In this document: positions 14,744-21,517 of the stretch, piece after piece
Position numbering within the stretch: position 1 is the stretch's first letter
Layout: the number at the start of each line of letters is the position of its first letter
NCBI GenBank assembly: GCA_031284845.1
Contig: JAITXH010000103.1
Span: 1 to 21,517, forward strand
DNA from: Puniceicoccales bacterium
Lineage (GTDB): Bacteria; Verrucomicrobiota; Verrucomicrobiia; Opitutales; UBA953
Length of the DNA stretch: 21,517 nt
Reading direction: 5' to 3'
Notes under the pieces: generated by a model
Told to the model about the DNA's origin: nothing
Seen by the model: the letters and a program-made list of their open reading frames with translations, nothing else
The model's database searches: none
Position numbers and translations under genes: made by a program

Positions 14744-15916
14744 ATGTCCGCCACCTTTCGCAAAACGGAAATCATCCTTCTGGGCATCCTCGCCTTTATC
14801 GCGCTCGTGCTCCTGCCTGCGCTCAACGCATGGACTCCGCCGGAAAGTTTTTTCCACATCAGCAACTTTACCATCAATCTTTACGGCAAATACCTCAGCT
14901 ACGCCGTGCTCGCCATCAGCGTGGATCTGCTCTGGGGCTTCACCGGATTGTTGAGCCTCGGCCAATGCCTCTTCTTCTCACTCGGTGGCTACGCATTCGG
15001 AATGTATCTTGCACTCAAGGTCGGCAAACTCGGCCAATACAAGCAAGACCTGCCCGACTTCATGGTCTTCCTCGGCTACAAGGAGCTTCCCGCACACTGG
15101 GAGCCGTTCCGCCATTTCTGGTTTGCCGCAAGCGCTTCCGCTCTCGTGCCGGCGCTTGTGGCACTGGCCTTCGGTTACCTCGCGTTCCGCGCCAAGATAC
15201 GCGGGGTGTATTTTTCCATTCTCACGCAGGCACTCACCTATGCGGGATGCCTCATGTTTTTCCAAAACAGCTTCATGTTCGGCGGCAACAACGGCCTCAC
15301 GGACTTCAAATTCGTCCTCGGGCACGACATCCGCAACGCCGCAACGCAACGCGGCCTCTACATCGCGACGGGTGCCCTGCTCTTCCTCACCTACATCTTC
15401 TGCCGCTGGCTCACGCAGTCGAAATTCGGAAAAATACAACGCGCCGTGCGCGACAGTGAAAACCGTGTCCTTTTTTCCGGCTACGCCGCGCCAAATTACA
15501 AACTCTTCGTCTTCGTCATCGCCGCCGCTATCGCCGGGCTGGCCGGCGCACTCTATGTGCCCCAAGTCGGCATTATCAATCCAAGCGAAATGGCCACCGA
15601 CAAATCCCTCGAAGCCATCGTCTGGGTGGCCGTAGGCGGGCGCGGCACACTAGTCGGCCCCGTCGTAGGCGCATTTGCCGTCAACGCGCTGAAAAGCTGG
15701 GCTACCCGGGCTTTTCCCGACTTGTGGCTAATCATCCTCGGCGGCATGTTTACGCTCGTCGTCCTCTTCATGCCCAAGGGACTCGTCGGCCTGCCCGGGC
15801 AACTTTACTCCCTCTGGCAAAAAATCTCCCGCCGCCGCACCAACGCTCCGCCAGACGGCGACACCTCTTTCCCAGAAGCCCCCTCCGACCACCAAAACCC
15901 GAACCCCGAATCCTGA
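14744..15916 (+). CDS. urtC: Urea ABC transporter permease UrtC
   Basis: UrtC is the second membrane subunit, related to LivM. The 390-residue protein has about eight to ten hydrophobic segments. Family hallmarks are YLSYAVLAISVDLLWGFTGLL with SLGQCLFFSLGGYAFGMYL (about 50-90), the cytoplasmic coupling stretch FGKIQRAVRDSENRVLFSGY, and WVAVGGRGTLVGPVVGA near the C-terminus. The last 30 residues are a hydrophilic Pro/Asn-rich tail of no known function. It begins 51 bp after urtB and ends 12 nt before urtD, so it belongs to the same operon. Urea specificity rests on the four-gene set and the sequence character of UrtB and UrtE rather than on a binding residue. No Shine-Dalgarno is visible. Confidence 0.95.
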   Translation: MSATFRKTEIILLGILAFIALVLLPALNAWTPPESFFHISNFTINLYGKYLSYAVLAISVDLLWGFTGLLSLGQCLFFSLGGYAFGMYLALKVGKLGQYKQDLPDFMVFLGYKELPAHWEPFRHFWFAASASALVPALVALAFGYLAFRAKIRGVYFSILTQALTYAGCLMFFQNSFMFGGNNGLTDFKFVLGHDIRNAATQRGLYIATGALLFLTYIFCRWLTQSKFGKIQRAVRDSENRVLFSGYAAPNYKLFVFVIAAAIAGLAGALYVPQVGIINPSEMATDKSLEAIVWVAVGGRGTLVGPVVGAFAVNALKSWATRAFPDLWLIILGGMFTLVVLFMPKGLVGLPGQLYSLWQKISRRRTNAPPDGDTSFPEAPSDHQNPNPES

Positions 15917-15928
15917 ACACTTTCCGCC

Positions 15929-16684
15929 ATGCCAAAAGATTTCATACTCTCCGCTGAAGGCGTCACCAAAAGTTTTGACGGTTTCAAGGCCATAGACGAC
16001 CTGAGCTTCTACCTTGATGAAGGCGAATTGCGCACGATCATCGGCCCCAACGGTGCAGGCAAAAGCACCTTCCTCGACCTCATCACCGGCAAAACACGCC
16101 CTGATATAGGTAAGATCGAATTTAAAGGCACACCCATCACAAAACGCAGTGAATACCAGATCTACCGCATGGGCATAGGGCGCAAATTCCAAACGCCCAG
16201 CGTGTTTGCCAACCATACCGTCTATGACAATATCCTACTCGGGCTGGAAGGTCGGCGAGGCGTCTGGAGCACTCTTCTCTTCGGGCGCACCTCCACAGAA
16301 CAGCGCGACCGTATTTACGACATTCTAAAAACCATCAACCTCGCACACAAAGCCAACGAACAGGCAGGCACTCTCGCTTACGGCCAAAAACAATGGCTGG
16401 AAATCGGAATGTTGCTCGCCCAAAACCCGCAACTGCTCCTCATTGACGAACCCGCCGCAGGCATGACAGACGAAGAGACCGTCAAAACAGGGGAACTCAT
16501 CCTGAGCCTCGCGGGGAAACACACTATAATCGTAATCGAGCACGACATGGTCTTCGTGCGCCAGCTTAACAGCAAAGTCACCGTCCTGCACCAAGGGCAC
16601 GTCCTGCGCGAAGGCACCCTTGACGAAGTCCGCAATGACGAACGCGTCATCGAAGTCTATCTGGGCCGCAAAAAGAACGTCTGA
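15929..16684 (+). CDS. urtD: Urea ABC transporter ATP-binding protein UrtD
   Basis: UrtD is one of two cytoplasmic ATPases that drive the urea permease, related to LivG. In 251 residues it has Walker A GPNGAGKST (39-47), a Q-loop in GRKFQTPSVF, the signature LAYGQKQWLEIGM (149-161; LAYGQ rather than LSGGQ, as is common in LivG/UrtD), Walker B LLLIDEP (169-175) followed by AAGMTDEE, and the switch histidine H205 in VIEHDMVF. All parts needed for ATP hydrolysis are present. It starts 12 nt after urtC and ends 14 nt before urtE. No Shine-Dalgarno is visible. Confidence 0.95.
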   Translation: MPKDFILSAEGVTKSFDGFKAIDDLSFYLDEGELRTIIGPNGAGKSTFLDLITGKTRPDIGKIEFKGTPITKRSEYQIYRMGIGRKFQTPSVFANHTVYDNILLGLEGRRGVWSTLLFGRTSTEQRDRIYDILKTINLAHKANEQAGTLAYGQKQWLEIGMLLAQNPQLLLIDEPAAGMTDEETVKTGELILSLAGKHTIIVIEHDMVFVRQLNSKVTVLHQGHVLREGTLDEVRNDERVIEVYLGRKKNV

Positions 16685-16698
16685 CACCTCAACACACC

Positions 16699-17391
16699 AT
16701 GCTGACTATCGAACAACTCAATGTCGCCCTCGGCGGTTCTCGCATCCTGCGCGATGTAAGCCTGCATCTACCCGCCCACCGCGTCTTCTGTCTCATGGGG
16801 CGAAACGGTGTGGGTAAGACCACCCTCCTCAAAAGTATCATGGGGCTCTACGCACCGCGCCACGGGCGCATCCTCTTCGACGGGCGCGACCTCACACACG
16901 CTGCCCCCGAGACGCGGGCCAATGCCGGATTGGGCTATGTCCCGCAGGGGCGCGGCATATTCCCGCATCTGACTGTCGAGGAGAACTTGCGCATTGGGGC
17001 CATCGCCCAAGGGCGTCGCATCAAGGAGACCCTCGAACGCGTCTTTACGCTTTTCCCCGTGCTAAAGGATTTTCTGCCTCGAAAAGGCGGCATGCTGTCA
17101 GGCGGACAGCAACAGCAACTGGCAATAGGCCGGGCTTTATTGACGGAACCAAAGCTGCTCATTTTGGACGAACCGACGGAAGGCATCCAACCCAACATCA
17201 TAGACCAGATAGGCGAAACGATAAAGTTACTGCGCAAAGACGGTATCACGGTGTTGCTCGTGGAACAGTATTTGGATTTTTGCAAAGAACTTGCGGATGA
17301 TTTTGCGATACTGGATCGCGGCAGCGTGGTCGCAACCGGCACCATCGCCGAGCTGACCGATACGGTCGTCAAAAGCCACCTGACGGTGTGA
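16699..17391 (+). CDS. urtE: Urea ABC transporter ATP-binding protein UrtE
   Basis: UrtE is the second ATPase, related to LivF, and pairs with UrtD under the UrtB/UrtC permeases. The 230-residue protein has Walker A GRNGVGKTT (34-42), GYVPQGRGIFPHLTVEENL (79-97), signature LSGGQQQQLAIGRALL (133-148) and Walker B LLILDEP (153-159). TEGIQPNIIDQIGETI follows; the EGIQP stretch is characteristic of UrtE. The switch position reads LLVEQYLDF, with glutamine, as is usual in LivF/UrtE. It is the last gene of the operon; no urease gene follows. The ATG is preceded directly by ACACACC and no Shine-Dalgarno. The convergent exbD gene ends 139 bp away. Confidence 0.95.
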   Translation: MLTIEQLNVALGGSRILRDVSLHLPAHRVFCLMGRNGVGKTTLLKSIMGLYAPRHGRILFDGRDLTHAAPETRANAGLGYVPQGRGIFPHLTVEENLRIGAIAQGRRIKETLERVFTLFPVLKDFLPRKGGMLSGGQQQQLAIGRALLTEPKLLILDEPTEGIQPNIIDQIGETIKLLRKDGITVLLVEQYLDFCKELADDFAILDRGSVVATGTIAELTDTVVKSHLTV

Positions 17392-17465
17392 GAGCCTGCT
17401 CACAATTAAAAAAAACACCCCGCTCCGTGTATAGGGAACGCCAACACTAGGTCACCTTGCCGACG

Positions 17466-17512
17466 AGGGAAAAGCAGATCTCGAACCCATTCGCTAAGAG
17501 CTTATCCCTTTT
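17466..17512 (+). terminator. Imperfect long hairpin with T-run after urtE
   Basis: The arms 17466-17485 and 17490-17509 pair around the loop CCCA, with 14 of 20 positions complementary and small symmetric internal loops. The outer part AGGGA/TCCCT and the inner part CGAA/TTCG pair perfectly. A run of four T (17509-17512) follows on the plus strand, which suits rho-independent termination of urtBCDE 75 bp after its stop. The T-run is short. Confidence 0.45.
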
Positions 17513-17530
17513 GCGCAAGGCAAGCGGGCA

Positions 17531-17989
17531 TCACCCTTCGCCTTCGCCACCGCCGACAGCAAAAGTGACATAATCTATTGCTTTAGCCTTGGCCAATGTG
17601 TCCAACACCAACGCAATGCGATCATAAGTCGCCAACTCGTCCGCCTCGACAGTCACCAACAGCTTTGTGCCCGCGATACTGGCGTTTTGCTTTAACTGCC
17701 CGACTTGCAAGAGCAGTTCCGGCAACTCCTTGGAGGTAGGGCCGTCCACGTTACTATCGTTGATAGCCACCTGCCCCAGTTCGTTGATCGAGATGGTCAA
17801 CTCGTCCGGAGTTTCCATTACGACCTCCGGCGGTGGGTCTTCGCCGGGAAGTTTAATTTTCAATTCATATTCCACCTTCACGGCACCGGCCATAACCATG
17901 AAAAAAAGCATGATGACGAAAACGACGTCAATCATCGGTGCGATTTGAAATCCGAGGTCTGCGCCTCTTTGATTGTCTTGGGCTTTCAT
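17531..17989 (-). CDS. exbD: ExbD/TolR-family biopolymer transport protein (second copy)
   Basis: ExbD/TolR proteins form a channel with ExbB/TolQ that converts the proton gradient into force acting on the outer membrane. The 152-residue protein has a short cytoplasmic N-terminus, one membrane helix (about 18-36) and a periplasmic domain. The proton-handling aspartate is D21 in APMIDVVFVIMLFF, followed by the typical KVEYELKIKLP. The periplasmic part contains VTVEADELATYDRI, matching the usual ExbD pattern. The C-terminus ends in a Gly/Glu tail. It starts 6 nt after the other exbD and shares its direction, so the two are translated from one message. The two copies differ clearly in sequence and are not a recent duplication. 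The ATG is preceded by ACACC. Confidence 0.92.
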   Translation of the reverse strand: MKAQDNQRGADLGFQIAPMIDVVFVIMLFFMVMAGAVKVEYELKIKLPGEDPPPEVVMETPDELTISINELGQVAINDSNVDGPTSKELPELLLQVGQLKQNASIAGTKLLVTVEADELATYDRIALVLDTLAKAKAIDYVTFAVGGGEGEG

Positions 17990-17995
17990 GGTGTA

Positions 17996-18463
17996 TTATT
18001 CTTCTTTGTTGGTGCCCGAAAAGGCGATGTTGTCTATACCTGCTTCGGCTCCCCACTGGAGTGCCTTTTGCAGGGATTTGGCTGTTACCCGCTTGTCCAC
18101 ACGAAGCAAGAGGCGGAACTTATCGTTGTGCTCTTTTCGCTTTTTCAACACTTCGACGATCGGCTCCCTGCTCCCCTCTACGATGGGCGCTTCGGTATCC
18201 GCATCCAGAATAACTTTGTCATCCAGCTTGAATCGCGGCGTTTTTGTCGCTTCGACCCAACTAATATTCACAAGAGCTGCCGCCGCTTTGTCGTCTCGCT
18301 TGGCACCGTTTTTAGCGAGCGGAAGCTTGATATCGTTATCCACCTTCAAGACCTGCGCCGAAGTGATGCTCATAAAGAAAATGAGCAAGACGAGCAGCAC
18401 ATCAATCATTGGCGCAACTTGAAATTCCGGTTCGCCGTCTCCTCCTCCTCCTCCGCCTCCCAT
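17996..18463 (-). CDS. exbD: ExbD/TolR-family biopolymer transport protein (first copy, poly-glycine head)
   Basis: The 155-residue protein has the ExbD layout: a cytoplasmic head, one membrane helix (about 18-36) with proton-handling D21 in VAPMIDVLLVLLIFF, and a periplasmic domain with FRLLLRVDKRVTAKSLQKAL. Its head is odd: MGGGGGGGDG, seven glycines in a row, which gives a flexible cytoplasmic tail. The periplasmic domain is longer in its middle (KTPRFKLDDKVILDADTE) than the second copy. It lies 51 bp after exbB and 6 nt before the second exbD. AAGGA about 6 nt upstream of the ATG is one of the few Shine-Dalgarno matches in the window, followed by ACACC. With exbB it should form the channel, possibly as a mixed complex with the second ExbD. 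Confidence 0.92.
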   Translation of the reverse strand: MGGGGGGGDGEPEFQVAPMIDVLLVLLIFFMSITSAQVLKVDNDIKLPLAKNGAKRDDKAAAALVNISWVEATKTPRFKLDDKVILDADTEAPIVEGSREPIVEVLKKRKEHNDKFRLLLRVDKRVTAKSLQKALQWGAEAGIDNIAFSGTNKEE

Positions 18464-18514
18464 GGTGTTCCTTCGGTTAAGTGTTTAGTGTGTGGGTGGT
18501 ATGTGCAGGCGGTT

Positions 18515-19390
18515 TCAGGCTGTGGCCTCGGTGGAGAGCGTTCCCTGCCCGTTGGCATCCGGGGCGACCCAATTGGGCTGGGAAGCGTAAACTTCCTCTT
18601 CGCCGAGTTGGACGCCGTCAAAGGACTCGTAGGGCATCTTGCGGAAAAGTCCGGCAGCGGTGCTCTGGATGTCGTGCAAAATCACCGTAATGCGATTGCG
18701 CAAGACGTAATAGAGCACGAAGGCCGGGATGGCGAGCAGAAGGCCCATCGCCGTGGCGACGAGCACTTCGCCGATAGCGGCGGAAAGTTTGGAGGGGTCG
18801 CCGACACCGGAAGACCCGAGTGTGGCGAAGGCGCTCATCATGCCGAACACCGTGCCGCAAAGACCAACCATCGGCGCGCAAACACCGATAACGGAAAGGT
18901 AAGAGACCCGCCCCATGAAGGTGCCGTTGATACGGGTGATCTCGTTGAACATAGCTTCCTCCGTCATCCCTTTGCCGTCTGGAAGAAAGGTGACGCCCGC
19001 CCTCACGACATCGCACAGGGGCGAGGGATTGGCTTTGCCGAATGTGTAGGCAGCGACGTAATCGCCTTGCTTGAACAGATCGCGCAACTGGGCGATATGG
19101 GCTTGGGGCAAGGCGCGGGAACGCGTGGTCTTGAGCACGCCGTCAACGCCGAACCACACCATAAGCACGGAGCCTGCGATGAGACAAAAAAGGACGACGG
19201 GATGGACGTGTTTGATTTTTTCTATCAGCCTTTCTTCGACGACCTTCGGCGCTTCAGGGGCCGCAGGCGCTCCCGAAGCGGCCCCGGCGGGCGCAGTTTG
19301 GGCGCTGACAGTCAGCGGCAAGGCGGCAAACACAGCGACGCCGACAATGGCGGCTGCAATGGCGATTTTACGGAGGATTTGGGATACCAT
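18515..19390 (-). CDS. exbB: MotA/TolQ/ExbB proton channel family protein with exported N-terminal extension
   Basis: The 291-residue protein is the membrane motor subunit partnering the two ExbD proteins. It has an N-terminal extension that looks like a signal peptide (MVSQILRKIA to VSAQ, about 1-31) and an Ala/Pro-rich linker (32-50). The three-helix ExbB core follows: helices near 63-84, 162-190 and 205-230. Family motifs are APMVGLCGTVFGMMSAFATLG (172-192) and IGEVLVATAMGLLLAIPAFV (206-225). The large cytoplasmic loop between the first two helices contains the usual FKQGDYVAAYTF. The linker suggests a periplasmic segment before the first core helix, as in some ExbB proteins outside the enterobacteria. 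It lies 143 bp after the upstream repeat protein, so it may have its own promoter, and 51 bp before exbD. Confidence 0.93.
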   Translation of the reverse strand: MVSQILRKIAIAAAIVGVAVFAALPLTVSAQTAPAGAASGAPAAPEAPKVVEERLIEKIKHVHPVVLFCLIAGSVLMVWFGVDGVLKTTRSRALPQAHIAQLRDLFKQGDYVAAYTFGKANPSPLCDVVRAGVTFLPDGKGMTEEAMFNEITRINGTFMGRVSYLSVIGVCAPMVGLCGTVFGMMSAFATLGSSGVGDPSKLSAAIGEVLVATAMGLLLAIPAFVLYYVLRNRITVILHDIQSTAAGLFRKMPYESFDGVQLGEEEVYASQPNWVAPDANGQGTLSTEATA

Positions 19391-19533
19391 GGTGTGAGGA
19401 GTCAGGATTGGTTATTTATACGTGTTGTGAAAAGGAAACAGCGGAAACGGCGATGCTTTAAAGTTGAAAATCTGTATTACGTGTTGGGACAATGTGGGAA
19501 ATCTGCCCGTGCGGGAACAAAAAAATGTGAAGC

Positions 19534-20649
19534 TCACGCGCCCGGAATTACGGGCGGTGCAGCAGCATCCCCGGCTGTCGGTGGTGTGCCAGCGGGTGGT
19601 GAAGCCGCAGGAGTGGCAGGAGCGGCGGCTCCCTCAGTCGGCGCAGCGGGAGCGGCACCTTCGGCGGGTGGCTCTTCCACGGCACCTTCGCCAACCTTTG
19701 TGGCAGCCTCTGCAACCTCAGCTTCCTTCTTGGCTGCGACTTCGCGCTCGTCTTTCGGCAACATGCCTTTGGCGATTTCCGCTTCTTTGGAAAGCGGGTA
19801 TTCGGCGATGATATCGCTCAGGTAATTGTTGGCGACGACATCAAGTTGGAGCGCCTTGTTGGCGGGTGTGCTCATGCCGCGAAACGCTTTGGCAGCACCA
19901 AGCTTTGCCGCAGCAATGTATTTAGTTTGACTGCCGTAAAATACGGGGACGCTCAAATAAGCGTTCATGGCTTGTTCGAAATTTCGAAGCTGGAGAAGTG
20001 CACCGCCTTTGATGAGATAAAGATTGGCACAAAGTTCGAGATCCACGGATTCGTCTATGAATTTGACAACCTCGGAGAGCGCGAGATTGGCATTACCCTT
20101 GCGGAGGGTCTGCTCCAGTTTTGCCAATTTGATGCGGTTGTCCAAACCAGGAATAGCGCTGCTATCCAAGCCTTCGAGTTCGGCAATAAACTGGGAAATG
20201 ACGAGGTCGTTTTTGAGAAGGACAAGGGCATCCAGACGAATACTGGCGGCATCGAGCCAAAGCGAACCGGGAACTTTTTTCAGCGGGGCAAATCTCTGGA
20301 CGATGGGTTCGATGGCGGCGAGGGCTTTGTTGGCATCTCCGCGGGCGATTTCGTCTTCGGCATCGGCGAGCGCCTTGGGGCGGACGGCTTTGGGCCAGTC
20401 TATGCGTGTGACTTCAGCAAACTTTTTGGTGATGACGATAGTGCTCCGCCCGACTTGCTGGGTGAGGACGATCTCATTGCCGCGGATGGTGCCCTTGAGC
20501 GGGTTCGGCGCGACTTTGCTAAAGGGGTCGTTAATTTCCCATACTTTGCCGTCGGCGAATTGAAAAGACTGCGCGTTTGCAGAAGCTGCGCCCGCTGAAA
20601 ACACGGCGAAGGCGAAGAGTGTATTGCGGATGGTGCGGGAGAATTTCAT
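19534..20649 (-). CDS. Exported helical-repeat protein with Ala/Pro-rich tail, upstream of exbB
   Basis: I do not recognise a named family. The 371-residue protein starts with a Sec signal peptide (about 1-26, ending ASANA). A small beta-rich segment follows (about 28-85; GKVWEINDPF, KGTIRGNEIVLTQQVGRSTIVITKKF). Then comes an alpha-helical, TPR-like region (about 90-300; DEIARGDANKALAAIEPIVQRF, ALLQLRNFEQAMNAYLSVPVF). The last 65 or so residues are low-complexity Ala/Pro/Glu/Gly, likely disordered. It overlaps the upstream TPR gene by four bases (ATGA), a sign of translational coupling, and has no Shine-Dalgarno. Position before exbB-exbD-exbD suggests a periplasmic partner of the proton channel; this is inference. 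Confidence 0.82.
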   Translation of the reverse strand: MKFSRTIRNTLFAFAVFSAGAASANAQSFQFADGKVWEINDPFSKVAPNPLKGTIRGNEIVLTQQVGRSTIVITKKFAEVTRIDWPKAVRPKALADAEDEIARGDANKALAAIEPIVQRFAPLKKVPGSLWLDAASIRLDALVLLKNDLVISQFIAELEGLDSSAIPGLDNRIKLAKLEQTLRKGNANLALSEVVKFIDESVDLELCANLYLIKGGALLQLRNFEQAMNAYLSVPVFYGSQTKYIAAAKLGAAKAFRGMSTPANKALQLDVVANNYLSDIIAEYPLSKEAEIAKGMLPKDEREVAAKKEAEVAEAATKVGEGAVEEPPAEGAAPAAPTEGAAAPATPAASPPAGTPPTAGDAAAPPVIPGA

Positions 20650-21517
20650 TTGCTGTCGGGAGCGGGTGCCGGAGCTGCGCTGGTTACTACAGTGGGTTCC
20701 GTGGGTTCGGTTTCTTTGGGAGGAGGTGGTGGAAGGGTGCTCTGGAGTTGCCTCGCCTGAGCGGCCACAGGTTCTGAAGCAGCAGGATTACCCTCCTTGA
20801 GCATATCAGCCAAGGTCTCGTAAGCGGCGACTTTGTCTCCTTTTTGGATGAAAATATCGGCGACGCGCAGGTAGGCGTTGGCGGTAATGTAACCGAATTT
20901 GCGCCAAGTGAGGAAGCACCGGCGGTAGTAATTGATAGCCGTGTTTGGATTCCGGCGTTTTTCTTCGATCTGCCCGAGATAAAAAAGTGCCCATGCGACA
21001 TAGTCGGTCCCTTTGTAGGCTTTGGCATTGGTGACTATATCGTTGAATACCTTGGAGGCGGCAACGAGATCTCCGGTTTCGACGAGAGCATGCGCATAAC
21101 CAAGGAGAATTTCCTTTTCCTTGTTATACATGACGTCGGCGTCCACAGCTTCTTTGAAGGTGAGGAGCGCATCTTTGGCTTTGCCTTGCTTCAGGAAGAT
21201 TTCCCCTTTGACATAGCTGGCGTAGTCGGAGAAGTCGGAACTGCGGAAGTGTTCAAGCACGTATTCGGAATACTCAAGCGCCTTGACATAGTCCTTCTTG
21301 AGGAAGAGGTATTCGGCACAAATGGAGAGGAGCGTGGAACTGAGTTCGTCTATTTTGAAAATGCCGACGATTTTGTTGAGGTTGTTCGTGCGGATGTCTT
21401 CAAACTTCTGCGAGAGTTCGGTGTTACGGGAGCGCTTAGCATAGTAGGCCATGCGCCCCATCATCTCTGCGCGGGCATAGTAGCCACGGGCCTGAGCGAC
21501 GAGTGTGCCTTCGCCCT
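20646..21517 (-). CDS. TPR-repeat protein, 5' end outside window
   Basis: About 289 residues of the C-terminal part are visible; the frame stays open to the right edge, so the internal ATG at 21464 need not be the start. The visible part is a run of TPR-like helical pairs, for example AEYLFLKKDYVKALEYSEYVLEHF, GEIFLKQGKAKDALLTFKEAV, GYAHALVETGDLVAASKVFNDIV and YLGQIEEKRRNPNTAINYYRRCF. A short Pro-rich tail follows (STLPPPPPKETEPTEPT). Such proteins usually serve as periplasmic or membrane-attached scaffolds, but the N-terminus that would show a signal is missing. Its stop overlaps the start of the next gene (ATGA), so both belong to one operon leading to exbB-exbD-exbD. Confidence 0.85.
   Translation of the reverse strand, partial: GEGTLVAQARGYYARAEMMGRMAYYAKRSRNTELSQKFEDIRTNNLNKIVGIFKIDELSSTLLSICAEYLFLKKDYVKALEYSEYVLEHFRSSDFSDYASYVKGEIFLKQGKAKDALLTFKEAVDADVMYNKEKEILLGYAHALVETGDLVAASKVFNDIVTNAKAYKGTDYVAWALFYLGQIEEKRRNPNTAINYYRRCFLTWRKFGYITANAYLRVADIFIQKGDKVAAYETLADMLKEGNPAASEPVAAQARQLQSTLPPPPPKETEPTEPTVVTSAAPAPAPDSK

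Noticed and set aside
17470..17500. A tRNA-like T-loop string (GGGTTCGA on the minus strand) in the urtE-exbD gap
   Set aside because: No matching T-stem, anticodon arm or acceptor stem can be formed around it.
19495..19520. Small hairpin CCCGTGCGGG next to an A-run between exbB and the upstream gene
   Set aside because: On the minus strand the T-run precedes the hairpin instead of following it, and the stem is only 4 bp.
17705..19825. A 706-codon open frame on the plus strand opposite exbD, exbD and exbB
   Set aside because: The minus-strand genes have clear family motifs throughout. The antisense translation is rich in His/Arg/Gly, has no domain pattern and crosses intergenic gaps, as expected from GC-skewed codon use.

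Overview
The window looks like chromosomal DNA of a moderately high-GC, Gram-negative bacterium with an outer membrane. It carries apolipoprotein N-acyltransferase, lipoprotein-type and Sec/Tat-type leaders, ExbB/ExbD proton-channel genes and respiratory complex I subunits. The mix of complex I, sigma-54, a urea ABC transporter, TPR-ExbB-ExbD-ExbD genes and a Tat-exported GH116 enzyme suggests Verrucomicrobiota, perhaps Opitutaceae-like. That placement is inference from gene content; no rRNA or other taxonomic marker is present. Urea uptake would fit a gut-associated, nitrogen-recycling member, but the window cannot prove this.

Layout, left to right. (1) 1-3911, minus strand: a GH116-type glucosidase that runs off the left edge, preceded by lnt (lipoprotein maturation). 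(2) 4014-5978, plus strand: a small hotdog thioesterase, then rpoN (sigma-54). (3) 6083-12793, minus strand: a tightly spaced set read in the order nuoE, a small probable lipoprotein, nuoF, thiL, a secreted TPR protein, sufE, coaB. Most gaps are 10-45 nt, so much of it is probably one transcription unit. It combines complex I subunits with thiamine, Fe-S and coenzyme A genes. (4) 12950-17391, plus strand: urtB-urtC-urtD-urtE, both permeases and both ATPases of a urea ABC transporter, with no binding-protein gene urtA beside them. An imperfect hairpin with a T-run follows urtE. (5) 17531-21517, minus strand: a TPR protein (5' end outside the window), a second exported repeat protein overlapping it by ATGA, then exbB, exbD, exbD. 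This looks like a proton-motive-force-driven envelope module.

The coding density is high: no gap between genes exceeds about 200 bp. I found no rRNA, tRNA, CRISPR array, insertion sequence, integrase or phage gene, and no clear pseudogene. Most genes have no recognisable Shine-Dalgarno sequence, and six starts are preceded directly by CACC. Several very long open frames lie antisense to real genes (up to about 700 codons) and are judged to be codon-usage shadows.
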